DNA of 64,000 nucleotides from WHSW01 sp963742205 (GCA_963742205.1 CAVUKZ010000010.1:124001-188000), one strand, 5' to 3'. Positions 1 to 8,201 are shown, counted from the first letter of the stretch. Program-made: numbers and translations. Notes: generated by a model from the letters alone, not told the origin.

Positions 1-2
1 TC

Positions 3-496
3 GCCGGGGGTACCGCGTACGCCGCGAACACGATCGGCAGCGCAGACGTGATCGACAACTCGCTCGGCAGCGTCGATCTACGCAACAACGCCGCCGTCCA
101 GAGCGCCGACGTGCGCAACGACACGCTCACCGGGGCCGACATCGTCGAGAGGCAGCCTTGGCACCGTGACCGACGCGGATCACCTGGACGGCAAGCGACT
201 CAAAGGACTTCGCCCGGCTTGGCGGAGGGGTCAACGGCGACGGTTCGATCTTCCAGGGGTCCGGGTTCACGGTCTCCCGCCTGGGCGAGGGCGAGTATCA
301 GGTCTCCTTCCCCAACGGGACCCTGGGCACGAACTGCCCGCCGGTCGCCGCCGCCATACCGTTCAGCGGCCTCGTGCGCCACCCACAGATCTCGGGTCGC
401 TCCTGCTCAGGCCTCGGCGCCGGCTCGTTCACAGTCAAGACGCTCGACAACGACGGGGTCGCGCACGACACCCCGTTCCTGTTCATCGCCATGTAG
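3..496 (+). CDS. Surface or secreted protein with repeat-rich stalk, 5' truncated and frameshifted
   Basis: The gene enters from the left edge, so its start is not visible. The first part, to about base 150, reads a low-complexity repeat of the form NSLGSVDLRNNAV..SADVRNDTLTGADI, a spacer type I associate with exported proteins of Thermoleophilia. The frame then shifts twice (about 150-165 and about 215-225). The last part encodes a compact beta-rich domain that includes GSIFQGSGFTVSRLGEGEYQ and ends in PFLFIAM before the TAG at 494-496. Two cysteines there (TNCPP and GRSCSG) could form a disulfide outside the cell. No catalytic motif is visible and the function is unknown. The shifts may be sequencing errors, since both outer parts look intact. 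Confidence 0.6.
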
Positions 497-628
497 GGAG
501 GGCGCCGAGACTTAAGCGGGACTAATTTCGAGCCCCGCTCGGGTCGGCGACCGTAACTCCGGCGCTGGGCGGTGTTCCTACCACTGCGTCCGGCTCCGCC
601 GGAGCGCTTTCCCTACTTAAGGAGATTC

Positions 629-1342
629 ATGCGCAGGAAGCTGTTCCTGGGCGGCGCGCTGACTCTCGCGGTTTTCGGAATCACCGCGGGCTCAGCAATG
701 GCACTCACGCCGATCCAGACCATCGACGGAGAGCTCGGCGGCAAGGCGACGCCGAAGTTCGACAAGAAGAAGTTCAAGAAGACCTCGGTTGAGGTCACGA
801 CCACGACCTCGGACGCCGACAACCCGAGCGGCATGCCGCCGAAGGCGACCAAGGCCGACATCAAGTTCGACAAGAAGGACGTGAAGTTCGACACCAAGGC
901 CGCCAAGGGCTGCGACCCGAACGCGATCGAGAACACGACCACTGACGCGGCGCTGAGCGCCTGCGGCAGCGCGAAGGTCGGCTCGGGCTCGGCGATCGCG
1001 GCGCTTCCGTTCGGCGCCGGCGGCACCCGCCAGGACTTCCCGGCCACGGTCACCGCGTTCAACCGGTCCGATGCCAAGGGCGTCCTCCTGCACTCGCGGG
1101 TCGACTCGCTCGGCACGACGGTGGTGCTCAAGGGCACGCTCTCGGGCACGAACCTCTCGGTCGACATCCCGCCACTCGGCGGCGGCGTCGGCGCGATCTC
1201 CGAGTTCAACACGAAGATCAAGAAGGGGAAGTACGTCCAGGGCCGCTGCAAGGCCAAGACGATCAAGTACTCGGGCACGTTCACGTTCAGCGATGCCCCG
1301 GCGGCGTCGGACACCGACACTCAGAAGTGCAAGCGCAAGTAG
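629..1342 (+). CDS. Secreted lysine-rich hypothetical protein
   Basis: A 237-residue protein with a clear Sec signal peptide: MRRKL, a hydrophobic core, then AMA|LT with cleavage near residue 25. The start is fixed by an AAGGAG ribosome-binding site at 619-625, six bases or fewer from the ATG. An upstream in-frame start at 572 would destroy the signal peptide and was rejected. The mature protein has short lysine-aspartate blocks (KFDKKKFKK, IKFDKKDVKFD) and several cysteines (CDPN, SACGS, GRCKAK, QKCKRK). I do not recognise the family. A strong hairpin terminator follows the stop, so it is probably transcribed alone. Confidence 0.75.
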   Translation: MRRKLFLGGALTLAVFGITAGSAMALTPIQTIDGELGGKATPKFDKKKFKKTSVEVTTTTSDADNPSGMPPKATKADIKFDKKDVKFDTKAAKGCDPNAIENTTTDAALSACGSAKVGSGSAIAALPFGAGGTRQDFPATVTAFNRSDAKGVLLHSRVDSLGTTVVLKGTLSGTNLSVDIPPLGGGVGAISEFNTKIKKGKYVQGRCKAKTIKYSGTFTFSDAPAASDTDTQKCKRK

Positions 1343-1363
1343 CCCTCCGGGCTTAGGACGCCC

Positions 1364-1394
1364 ACCGGGACCGCGCACGGCGCGCGGTCCCGGT
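1364..1394 (+). terminator. Perfect 13-bp GC-rich hairpin terminator
   Basis: ACCGGGACCGCGC (1364-1376) pairs perfectly with GCGCGGTCCCGGT (1382-1394) around a 5-base loop, 21 bases after the stop of the lysine-rich secreted protein. There is no T tract, as is common for terminators of high-GC actinobacteria. The next promoter begins only five bases later. Confidence 0.75.
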
Positions 1395-1398
1395 CGGG

Positions 1399-1404
1399 TA
1401 CGTT
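1399..1404 (+). promoter_or_regulatory. -10 element TACGTT of a leaderless promoter (DUF2332 gene)
   Basis: TACGTT matches TAnnnT and lies seven bases before the GTG at 1412. Transcription should therefore begin at or within a base or two of the start codon. No ribosome-binding site is visible. The hairpin ending at 1394 isolates this promoter from the upstream gene. Confidence 0.55.
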
Positions 1405-1411
1405 CGCGTCT

Positions 1412-2464
1412 GTGGACGCGCGGGAGAAGCTGATCGGCGACCTGCGGACGTACGCGAAGGATCTGTTCGCGCGCGAGTCGCCGTTCTACACCGAGGCCAT
1501 GGGGCTGATGGCAGCGGACGTCGAGGCCGGCGGGCCGTGCTGGGAGCTGCTCGAGCCCTACGCGCTCGAGCCGGCGCCCGAGTTCTACCCGCTGCGAGCG
1601 CTCGCGGGGGTACACCGGATGGTGCTCGACGGGTCGGCGCCCGACCTGCGGGCCCACTACCCGTCGGTCGGCGGCGACGGCGACGTCCAGGCGGCGTGGC
1701 CTGGCATCCGCGAGGCGCTGGCGGCACACGACCCCGACGTGCTCTCCGACCTGCGGCATCCGCTGCAGACGAACGAGACGTCCCGGTGCGGCGCGCTCGC
1801 CGGCGGCTTTCATGTGATCGCGGCACGCACCGGGCTGCCGATGCGGGCGCTGGAGCTCGGCGCCAGCGCCGGCCTCAACCTCCACTTCGACCGCTACCGC
1901 TACGAGTGCGGCGAGGTCGCCTCGGGCCCCGCCGACTCCCCGGTTCGCTTCGTCGACTACTGGCGCGGCGGCACGCCGCCGTTCGACGCCAAGGTCGAGC
2001 TCACGGAGCGTCGCGGCTGCGACCTCGATCCGATCGACGCGACGACCGAGCGCGGCCGCCTCGACCTGCTCTCGTACGTGATGCCCGACGAGCTGCAGCG
2101 CATCGAGACGATGCGCGGGGCGCTCGAGGTCGCCGCCCGCGACCCGGTCCCGATCGACGAGGAGAGCGCCGACACGTGGGTCGAGCGGATGCTCGAGACG
2201 CCGACCGCCGGGACCGCAACCGTCCTCTTTCACTCGATCTTCTGGATCTATCCCCCTCCCGCGGTCACGGACCGGATCGCCGCGGCAATCGAGGCGGCCG
2301 GAGGGCGCGCGGACGCAGAGGCCCCGCTGCACTGGCTGCGCTATGAGCCGAGCGCGGACGAGCTGGGCGTGATCGAGCTCCGTCTGCGCAGCTGGCCGGG
2401 TGACACGGAGGAGCTTCTGGCCCGCGGCGAGTACCACTGGGCGCCACTCGAATGGCTAGGCTGA
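1412..2464 (+). CDS. DUF2332 family protein
   Basis: A 350-residue protein, the usual length of the DUF2332 family, beginning with GTG. Family hallmarks are the N-terminal region with ARESPFY and the central MRALELGASAGLNL stretch. Residues 148-157 (ELGASAGLNL) resemble motif I of S-adenosylmethionine-dependent methyltransferases (acidic residue, then GxSxGxNL). This is a resemblance only; the biochemical role of the family is not known to me. No signal peptide or membrane segment is visible, so it is cytoplasmic. Its last 13 bases overlap the longest start of the next gene. Confidence 0.85.
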   Translation: MDAREKLIGDLRTYAKDLFARESPFYTEAMGLMAADVEAGGPCWELLEPYALEPAPEFYPLRALAGVHRMVLDGSAPDLRAHYPSVGGDGDVQAAWPGIREALAAHDPDVLSDLRHPLQTNETSRCGALAGGFHVIAARTGLPMRALELGASAGLNLHFDRYRYECGEVASGPADSPVRFVDYWRGGTPPFDAKVELTERRGCDLDPIDATTERGRLDLLSYVMPDELQRIETMRGALEVAARDPVPIDEESADTWVERMLETPTAGTATVLFHSIFWIYPPPAVTDRIAAAIEAAGGRADAEAPLHWLRYEPSADELGVIELRLRSWPGDTEELLARGEYHWAPLEWLG

Positions 2465-3924
2465 CCCGGCTCGTCGCACCCATATCTCTCACTCGTGTGG
2501 CGAGCCGGGAGCAGCTTGGATGGCGGGTTGCTCCCTCTTTCATGCTCGCGGCATTCGTCGCCGTTGCCGTGATCGTTGCCCCTGCGGCCCAAGCCGCCCC
2601 TTGGAAGCGGGTGACCACGCCGGATGGATCGAGCGCCGACCAGGTCGGCCTGGCGCGCACCGCGGACGGCGTCCTCCACGTCGCCTGGCACCACCCCACC
2701 GGGCCGAACACCGCCGATCTCCTCCACACCGCGATCTCGCCGGCGGGCAAGGTCGGCGCCGCGACCCCGGTGCAGAGCGGCTGGACCGGCTTCACGAACC
2801 CCGCGCTCGTCGTCGAGCCCGCCGGCCTGCGCGCGTTCTGGGGCGGCTTTCGCACGACGGACAGCAGTGACCCTCAGAACGAAACGAACACCGCGCTCTC
2901 GCAGGACGGCGGCGCCAGCTGGGCGCTCCAGCCCGGGTCGGTCGTCCCACGCGGCGCGCAGTCGTACGCGAGCAACACCGCCGCCACCGTGCGCGCGGAC
3001 GGCTCGACCCTGCAGAGCTTCGCCGGGACGCTCGGCACCTGGGTGCACGCCGGCCTCTCGCCGGCCACGCCCAACCTCGACTTCCAGGCTCCGCTCGGCC
3101 GCTACGGCTACGACCCCAACCTCGCGACCGACGCGAGCAACCGAACGGTCCTGGCCTGGTACTCCAACGCGGCCGGACACCTCGGCGTGCAGGTCCAGGA
3201 CGTGGCGGCCGACGGCTCGCCCGTGGGTGGCGCGGCGACGATGCCGAACACGAGCGACATGCAGGTCGGGATGCTCGGCCGCACCCCGCTCGTCGCGCGG
3301 AAGGGTGGCGGTTTCTACGTCGCCTACCCAACGGGCTATCCGAGCTCGGACCGCGTGCGGCTGTGGCGCGTCGGCGCTGCCGCTGCACCGCTGGTCGAGC
3401 GCGTGCGCTCGGGCAGCCCGGCAGTGGCGGTCGCCGCGGCCGACGACGGGAGGCTCTGGGTGGTCTGGACGGAAGGCTTCGGGGATCCCGACGTGCTGGC
3501 ACGGCGGTCGAACAAGAGCGCGACGACGTTCGGCGCGACGGTGAACGCCGGTCATCCCAAGGACGCATTGCAGGCCTACAAGGTCGACGCGAGCGCGGCG
3601 GGCGACGCGCTCGACGTGCTGGGCAACTTCAACATCGACACGTCGGCGACCGCGGTCACCTCCTATCGCCGCCTGCTCCCCGGCCTCACGCTGCAGGCCA
3701 GGCCTCAGAAGCTCCGCAAGGGCAAGAGGACCGCCGTGCGCTTCACCGTGCGCGACGCGGGCGACGCGGTCAAGGGCGCGAAGGTCAAGGCCGCCGGCGC
3801 GTCGGGCAGGACCGATGCCAAGGGCACGGTCACGCTGACGATCCGGTCCGGGAAGGCAGTGAAGGCGTCGGCGGCGCGCTCGGGCTACACGAGCGCCACG
3901 AAGCGCCTCAAGGTGCGCAGATGA
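2452..3924 (+). CDS. Secreted beta-propeller-like (BNR/sialidase-fold) protein with C-terminal Ig-like domain
   Basis: About 490 residues from the ATG at 2452; ATG 2542 would give a shorter form that starts directly at the signal peptide core (MLAAFVAVAVIVAPAAQA|AP). The body carries repeated blades of the type DGVLHVAWHHP, GGASWALQPGS and DGRLWVVWTEGF, typical of BNR/sialidase-type propellers. Residues from about 415 to the end form a bacterial Ig or carboxypeptidase-regulatory-like module (KxxxGKRTAVRFTVRDAGDAV) ending in KRLKVRR. The basic tail may aid attachment to the envelope. No catalytic residues of a sialidase can be assigned, so it may only bind a ligand. Confidence 0.7.
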   Translation: MARLTRLVAPISLTRVASREQLGWRVAPSFMLAAFVAVAVIVAPAAQAAPWKRVTTPDGSSADQVGLARTADGVLHVAWHHPTGPNTADLLHTAISPAGKVGAATPVQSGWTGFTNPALVVEPAGLRAFWGGFRTTDSSDPQNETNTALSQDGGASWALQPGSVVPRGAQSYASNTAATVRADGSTLQSFAGTLGTWVHAGLSPATPNLDFQAPLGRYGYDPNLATDASNRTVLAWYSNAAGHLGVQVQDVAADGSPVGGAATMPNTSDMQVGMLGRTPLVARKGGGFYVAYPTGYPSSDRVRLWRVGAAAAPLVERVRSGSPAVAVAAADDGRLWVVWTEGFGDPDVLARRSNKSATTFGATVNAGHPKDALQAYKVDASAAGDALDVLGNFNIDTSATAVTSYRRLLPGLTLQARPQKLRKGKRTAVRFTVRDAGDAVKGAKVKAAGASGRTDAKGTVTLTIRSGKAVKASAARSGYTSATKRLKVRR

Positions 3925-3988
3925 GCCGGGCGAGATCCACGCCGAATTCGGCACCCACGCGCAGTTGCACCCGAAGGTGAGCTCGCGG

Positions 3989-4240
3989 ATGGTGGTGGTC
4001 CCCGACGTCGTCGGCAAGCCACAGGCGCAGGGGGCCCGCAAGCTCCACGAACGGGGACTGGCCGTGGTGGCCCGCTTTCCGGGCCGGATCGGCAATCCGT
4101 ACCTCAGGCCGGAATGCGGCTACACCTACACACACCAGAGCCCGCCGGGCGGTGAGCGGGTTCCCACCGGCTCCACGGTGTTCCTGATCCAGGACCTCTG
4201 TCCGAAATTCCGTCGCGCCGTCCGGCCGATCAAGCCGTAG
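3989..4240 (+). CDS. Small single-PASTA-domain protein
   Basis: From the ATG at 3989 the protein is 83 residues; an in-frame TTG at 3965 is an alternative. It starts VVVPDVVGKPQAQGARKL and continues to QSPPGGERVPTGSTVFL, the opening VPDVVG, helix and QSPxxGxxVxxGSxV pattern of one PASTA domain. PASTA domains usually sit in cell-wall kinases and penicillin-binding proteins and bind muropeptides. This one has no kinase, no membrane segment and no signal peptide in the visible frame. It may be a fragment of a longer gene. It follows the propeller protein by 64 bases in the same direction. Confidence 0.6.
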   Translation: MVVVPDVVGKPQAQGARKLHERGLAVVARFPGRIGNPYLRPECGYTYTHQSPPGGERVPTGSTVFLIQDLCPKFRRAVRPIKP

Positions 4241-4242
4241 AT

Positions 4243-4430
4243 GTGAACCAATCCGATCTGAGCTCCTCGGCCGCCGAGAATCGGCGCATCGCGAACCTCT
4301 TGGGGGCCTTGGCGCTCGAGGCCGTCGGGCAAATCGACGCGGCGGCCAGCGAGGTCACGGGACTCTCGCGCTCGGGGGTGGCCGCGCTCGTCGCCTGGTG
4401 AACTTTGCCTCCGAGCGCGGGGGGCAGTAG
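4243..4430 (+). pseudogene. Remnant of a MarR-family regulator (N-terminal third)
   Basis: From the GTG at 4243 the frame reads an N-terminal helix (ENRRIANLLGALALEAV) followed by ASEVTGLSRSGVAALVAW and a stop at 4399-4401. This is the dimerisation helix and first helices of a MarR regulator, where ATGLSxSxAAALVAL is typical. A one-base shift at about 4395 restores LVNFASERGGQ up to a second stop at 4428-4430, but the recognition helix and wing never follow. About 60 of the roughly 150 family residues remain. It is best read as a truncated regulator; it could also be an assembly break. Confidence 0.55.
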
Positions 4431-4722
4431 GGTCCAAAGGCGGAGATGACCTGAATGCCGGACGGCTTCAAACCACGCGCCTCACCGGGTCCACAGCGCC
4501 CCAGCCTTCTCGTCCATCTCTTCGTCGATTGCGTTGACACGCTGCACCGAACCTGGCCGCGAGACGCTGACCGACGGCGAACTGTGCAGGGAGCAGGCGA
4601 AGAGGCCCACCGCAGCGGTCCCAGCTCGAATCAGCGCGATCGTCGCAATAACGAGGACGCCGTCTGCGTAACCACCCCGACGAGCTGAGCCCGACCCGAC
4701 TAGGCGCGGGCAGGTGCTCCGC
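4431..4722. other. Region without a convincing gene
   Basis: Nothing on the plus strand looks coding. On the minus strand an open frame ending at 4482 reads a possible membrane segment (GVLVIATIALIRAG) and an acidic-basic tail (NAIDEEMDEKAGALWTR). It has no good start codon or ribosome-binding site, so I do not call it a gene. No terminator, repeat or RNA gene is evident. Confidence 0.4.
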
Positions 4723-5019
4723 TCAGAACCCCAGCGCGAACTTCGCGTCCTCGGTCATCATCTCCGGGGACCAGGCCGGGTCGAAGACCATCTTCGGATG
4801 GACCTTGTCGACCCCGTCGAGCTCGCCGACGAACTCCCGCATCTGCTCGGAGACCTGGGGGCCGATCGGGCACGCGGGCGTGGTCAGGGTGAAGGTGACG
4901 AAGACCTCGGGGCCCTCGATCTCGACGTCGTAGACGAGCCCGAGGGAAACGAAGTCGAGCCCCAGCTCCGGGTCGATTACTTCTTCCAGGGCTTCGTAGA
5001 TATCCTCTTCGGTGGTCAT
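4723..5019 (-). CDS. MIP18/SufT-like (DUF59) iron-sulfur assembly protein
   Basis: A 98-residue protein with the DUF59 signature: EALEEVIDPELGLDFVSLGLVYDV, then TLTTPACPIGPQVSEQM with the conserved cysteine in TPACP. It ends after VFDPAWSPEMMTEDAKFALGF, where DPPWxPxxMxxxAK is typical. SufT/MIP18 proteins support maturation of iron-sulfur proteins in the cytoplasm. Only this accessory gene is visible; no suf operon is in the window. It is divergent from fxsA with 41 bases between starts, and its own promoter is leaderless (TACGAT, six bases, ATG). Confidence 0.9.
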   Translation of the reverse strand: MTTEEDIYEALEEVIDPELGLDFVSLGLVYDVEIEGPEVFVTFTLTTPACPIGPQVSEQMREFVGELDGVDKVHPKMVFDPAWSPEMMTEDAKFALGF

Positions 5020-5025
5020 GCACTG

Positions 5026-5052
5026 ATCGTAGAGGACCGCTTTGCGTAGCCT
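5026..5052. promoter_or_regulatory. Divergent pair of leaderless promoters between sufT-like and fxsA
   Basis: On the minus strand TACGAT (5031-5026) lies six bases before the ATG at 5019. On the plus strand TAGCCT (5047-5052) lies eight bases before the ATG at 5061. Neither gene has a ribosome-binding site. No clear -35 hexamer is seen for either promoter. Confidence 0.55.
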
Positions 5053-5060
5053 GTTCTGCG

Positions 5061-5585
5061 ATGGCTTTAGTGCTCATCCTGCTCTTCATCGCGCTGCCGG
5101 TCGCGGAGCTCTACGTGATCATCCAGGTCGGCAACGCGATCGGGCTCGTGCCCACGCTCTTCCTCCTGGTGCTCGACGGGATCGCCGGCGCCGCGCTCGC
5201 CCGCTGGCAGGGCCGCGCGGCGTGGGAGCGCTTCAACCGGGCATTGGCCGCCGGCCGCGTCCCGGCCAAGGAGACCTTCGACGGGGCGATGATCATCGTC
5301 GGCGGTGCTTTCCTGCTCGCGCCGGGGTTCATCACGGACGTGATCGGCTTTCTGCTGCTGATTCCGCCCACCCGCGCGGTGGTCAGGACCCTGGTCGCCC
5401 GCCTCGCCCGCAGACGCGCGTCGTTCACCGTCTTCGGGTCCCCTCCTCCCCGGCCTCGCGCCGGTACCGGCCCCGCGCCGGGCGGCGCTCGCCCGCGCGG
5501 CGCTCGCCGCGGCTACGACTACGAGGGCAGTGCCCGCGAGGTGACCGAGACGCCGGAGATCGAGCTTGGTGAGCAGCGTGAGTGA
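5061..5585 (+). CDS. fxsA: FxsA family membrane protein
   Basis: A 174-residue inner-membrane protein. It opens with a hydrophobic helix containing the family motif PVAELYVIIQVGNAIG, followed by a second helix (TLFLLVLDGIAGAALARWQG). A third hydrophobic stretch carries the hallmark LLAPGFITDVIGFLLLIPPTR. The C-terminal 60 residues are a basic, proline-rich cytoplasmic tail ending in ELGEQRE. FxsA is named for suppressing F-factor exclusion of phage T7 in Escherichia coli; its role in actinobacteria is unknown. The next gene starts inside its last codons (GTG 5578). Confidence 0.9.
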   Translation: MALVLILLFIALPVAELYVIIQVGNAIGLVPTLFLLVLDGIAGAALARWQGRAAWERFNRALAAGRVPAKETFDGAMIIVGGAFLLAPGFITDVIGFLLLIPPTRAVVRTLVARLARRRASFTVFGSPPPRPRAGTGPAPGGARPRGARRGYDYEGSAREVTETPEIELGEQRE

Positions 5586-6097
5586 GATCGTCGGGCTCGA
5601 GTTCGAGGACCCGGCCGGCGATCGGCTGCGCTTCGAGTGGCTCGCGGACGAGCTGGAGAGCTTCGAGCCCGACCCCCGCGCCGAGCAGCCCGTCTGGCGG
5701 CTGGGTGGCGAGCTCGACTGGGACGAGATCGAGGTCTTCCGGGTGATCTCTGCGCGGCTCGGCGACGGTCGCCTGCTGGCACTCGTCGGCCTCCGCCCCC
5801 CGGGTGCCCAGGGCCACGACGATGAGCTCGTGGTGAGCGCGCTCGGGACCACGGAGAGCTTCGCTCAGATGCAGCGAGACGCTGCTCTCGACCGAGTACG
5901 ACGGCGACGGGCGTCCGCGCCGCATCGGGCTCGAGCTCTACCCGTCCGAGGACTCGATCCCGATCCGGGTCGCGGGCGAGGCCTCCGACTACGGCTTCTT
6001 CGACACGAACGGCGTGCGGCGAACGTGCGCCGCGCTGCGCATGCGTTCGGCGGGGGCGAGCGGCGTCGGCGCGCTCGACGTGCTGCGCGCGACGTGA
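5578..6097 (+). CDS. Hypothetical protein of the fxsA operon, frameshifted
   Basis: The gene overlaps the 3' end of fxsA (GTG at 5578; TTG 5566 and GTG 5569 are alternatives). The first frame reads an acidic protein (EIVGLEFEDPAGDRLRFEWL ... DELVVSALGTTESFAQMQRD) to about 5877. One base shift then gives STEYDGDGRPRRIGLELYPS, DYGFFDTNGVRRTCAALRM and the true stop at 6095-6097. Restored length is about 172 residues with no membrane segments. The pattern is reminiscent of small actinobacterial proteins of unknown function. Without the correction the frame runs on into the HAD gene and gives a false 392-residue fusion. Confidence 0.65.
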
Positions 6098-6744
6098 GAC
6101 GGTCGCCGATCAAGGCGGTGATCTCCGACTTCGGCGGGGTGCTGACGACCCCGCTGATGAACTCGTTCGCCGCCTTTCAGGACCGCACCGGGATCTCCCC
6201 CGAGTCCCTCGGGCGGGCGATGCAGACGATCGGCGAGCGCGACGGCAATCACCCCCTGTACGCGCTGGAGACCGGCCAGATCACGGAGGCCCGCTTCCTC
6301 AGCGACGTCGCGGCGGCGCTCGAGCCGGAGCTCGGCCACCGGCCCGAGATGCACAGCTTCAAGGAGATCTACTTCGAGGCGCTGGAGCCGAACGAGCCCA
6401 TGATCTCCCTCATGCGCGAGATCCGGCGGGAGGGCCACCGGATGGCCCTGCTCACCAACAACGTCCGCGAGTGGGAGCACCTGTGGCGCTCGATGCTGCC
6501 GGTGGACGAGATCTTCGAGCTCGTGATCGACTCGGGGTTCGTTGGCATGCGAAAGCCCGACCCGGGGATCTACGAACTCACGGTCGCGCGCCTCTCCGGG
6601 ATCAATCCCGACGACTGCCTGTTCGTGGACGACCTGCTCGTGAACGTCGAAGCCGCGCAGGCGATCGGGATGGTCGCCGTCCACTTCCGCGACAACGAGC
6701 AGGCGATCGGTGAGATCCGCAGCGTGCTGCGGCTCCAGGGCTGA
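6094..6744 (+). CDS. HAD-superfamily hydrolase
   Basis: A 216-residue haloacid-dehalogenase-like phosphatase starting at GTG 6094, which overlaps the stop of the previous gene (GTGA). Motif I appears as VISDFGGVLTT, with the first Asp as nucleophile but Gly in place of the second Asp usual in phosphatases. Motif II is LLTNN, motif III lies around GMRKPDPGIYE, and motif IV is CLFVDDLLVNVEAA. Family members hydrolyse small phosphorylated or halogenated substrates in the cytoplasm. The D-x-G form of motif I is common in the epoxide-hydrolase N-terminal-like and YihX-like branch. The substrate is unknown. Confidence 0.85.
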   Translation: MRRSPIKAVISDFGGVLTTPLMNSFAAFQDRTGISPESLGRAMQTIGERDGNHPLYALETGQITEARFLSDVAAALEPELGHRPEMHSFKEIYFEALEPNEPMISLMREIRREGHRMALLTNNVREWEHLWRSMLPVDEIFELVIDSGFVGMRKPDPGIYELTVARLSGINPDDCLFVDDLLVNVEAAQAIGMVAVHFRDNEQAIGEIRSVLRLQG

Positions 6745-6768
6745 ACCGGCGATACGGTAGGTCCCGCG

Positions 6769-7473
6769 ATGAATCGCGGTGCCGCGCTCGATGCGGTGTT
6801 CAAGCCGGTCCGCCCACCGACTACGTTCGAGGAGACGGTCGAGCGGCTCGGGACGGCGATCCGCGTCGGCCTCCTCGTCCCGGGGAGCAAGCTGCCGCCC
6901 GAGCGCCAGCTCGCCGACGAGCTGCGGATCTCGCGCTCGACCTTGCGCCAGGCGCTCACCACCCTCGTGCAGTCGGGGCACCTGACCTCGGTGCGCGGCC
7001 GCGCGGGTGGCACGTTCGTCGCCGAGCGCCCGCCGCTCTCCGAGGCCGACGCCGACCCACTCGGCCGCGACGCCTGGGCGACGCTCGACCACCGGGTCGC
7101 GATCGAGGTCGGCTCCGTGATCCTCGCCGCCGAGCGGGCGCAGCCCGCGGACCTCGACGCGCTCGACGTTCTGGTCGCCCGGATGGGGGACGTCGGCGAG
7201 TTCGAGCCCTACCGACGCGCTGACATCCGCTTTCACATCGGGGTTGCCGAGGCCTCGCACTCGCCGCACCTGGTCACCGAGATGACCGAGGTCCAGGGAG
7301 AGATGAGCGGCCTCATCACCCGCATCGCCCACCCGGAGGAGGTGCTCACCCAGTCCAACGCCCAGCACGCGGAGATCGTCGCCAACCTGCGCGAGCGCGA
7401 CGCCGCGGCGGCGGTCGCGCTCATGCGCTCCCACATCCGCGGCACCGAGCACATTCTCGCCGGCCTGATCTGA
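6769..7473 (+). CDS. GntR family regulator (FadR/FCD type)
   Basis: A 234-residue repressor-type protein. Residues 20-85 form the winged helix (LPPERQLADELRISRSTLRQ and a wing with RGRAGGTFV). The C-terminal half is an all-helical FCD ligand domain with metal-site histidines in RADIRFHIGVAEASHS and EHAEIV-type helices near QSNAQHAEIVANL. FadR-type regulators respond to carboxylic acids. A -10 element TACGGT (6753-6758) lies ten bases before the ATG, giving a very short leader. No target operon is obvious: the downstream gene is convergent and the HAD gene is upstream. Confidence 0.88.
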   Translation: MNRGAALDAVFKPVRPPTTFEETVERLGTAIRVGLLVPGSKLPPERQLADELRISRSTLRQALTTLVQSGHLTSVRGRAGGTFVAERPPLSEADADPLGRDAWATLDHRVAIEVGSVILAAERAQPADLDALDVLVARMGDVGEFEPYRRADIRFHIGVAEASHSPHLVTEMTEVQGEMSGLITRIAHPEEVLTQSNAQHAEIVANLRERDAAAAVALMRSHIRGTEHILAGLI

Positions 7474-7486
7474 ACCGGCGCGGCGG

Positions 7487-8195
7487 CTAGCCCCGCGTCG
7501 CAGCCGACCAGGCCCACCTCGCCCTCGGGGGGCAACTCGTCGATGACGCCGACGCCGCGGGCGTAGAGCTTGTGCTCCACCTCCTTGTCGGGGAGCGCGT
7601 ACTCGCGCACGTCGATCACGTGCCGGTAGCGCTTGCCGTGCACGCGTACCGAGCGCATCCGGTCGACCATGCGGTCGTGCTCCACGGTGATCGGGGGCGC
7701 GTGCTCTGAGCTCCAGCGCGTCCCGACCCGCGGCTGGGCGGGCATCAACGTGCCGAGGACGTCCGTGTCGCGTCCGAAGAGCCAGCTGCCCTCGTGGTTG
7801 ACGACCCGCCCGTGGCGGATGTTGTCGACCCGCTCCCCGAAGTAATGGACGGTCCCCTGGTCGTCCTGGGCGAAGAAGTCGTGCGTGCTCTCGATCAGCT
7901 TGCCGTCGGCTCGGACCCGGTCCTTGACGACCATCGTCTCCACCGGCTCGCCGCCGACGTTGAAGGTCCTGGTGCGGTCGAGCACCCGGCGGTTGATCCG
8001 CTGGCGCTGGCGGTCCTCGTGTCCGCGCAGGGTGCAGCGACGAAACTCGCTGAGCGGCAGGTAGGGGTTGTCGATCCGCGTGGGATGGGTGAAGGTGGGC
8101 GCTCGCCGGGCGGCGCCGGCCGGAACGCCGCTGAGGCAGACGAGGGTGCCAAGGGCGGTGACGGCGAGGATCCTGCGCCTGGGCGTCGGGGGCAT
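7487..8195 (-). CDS. Secreted protein of unknown function, divergent from the two-component operon
   Basis: Starts at ATG 8195 with a signal peptide (MPPTPRRRILAVTALGTLVC and onward to PAGAARR). The mature part begins FTHPTRIDNPYLPLSEFRRC and includes HDFFAQDDQGTVHYFGERVD, NHEGSWLFGRDTDVLG and EHKLYARGVGVIDELPPEG. This is a recognisable conserved secreted family without an assigned role; histidines and acidic residues would permit metal binding. The frame does not stop before the GntR gene. A one-base shift near 7490 gives TAG at 7489-7487, which avoids a 240-base overlap and is the end I prefer. Its promoter carries the same direct repeat as the adjacent regulator operon. Confidence 0.7.
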
Positions 8196-8201
8196 ACAGG
8201 C

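Noticed and set aside
692..2437. 581-codon open frame on the minus strand
   Set aside because: Antisense to a protein with a good signal peptide and to the DUF2332 gene; composition typical of shadow frames.
5566..6744. A single 392-residue protein fusing an acidic domain to a HAD hydrolase
   Set aside because: A one-base shift near 5877 gives the first protein its own stop at 6095-6097 overlapping a GTG start for the HAD gene; the bridging sequence is arginine-rich noise.
7233..7486. C-terminal extension of the secreted protein into the GntR gene
   Set aside because: The extension is antisense to the FCD domain, with shadow composition; a single shift gives a stop at 7487.
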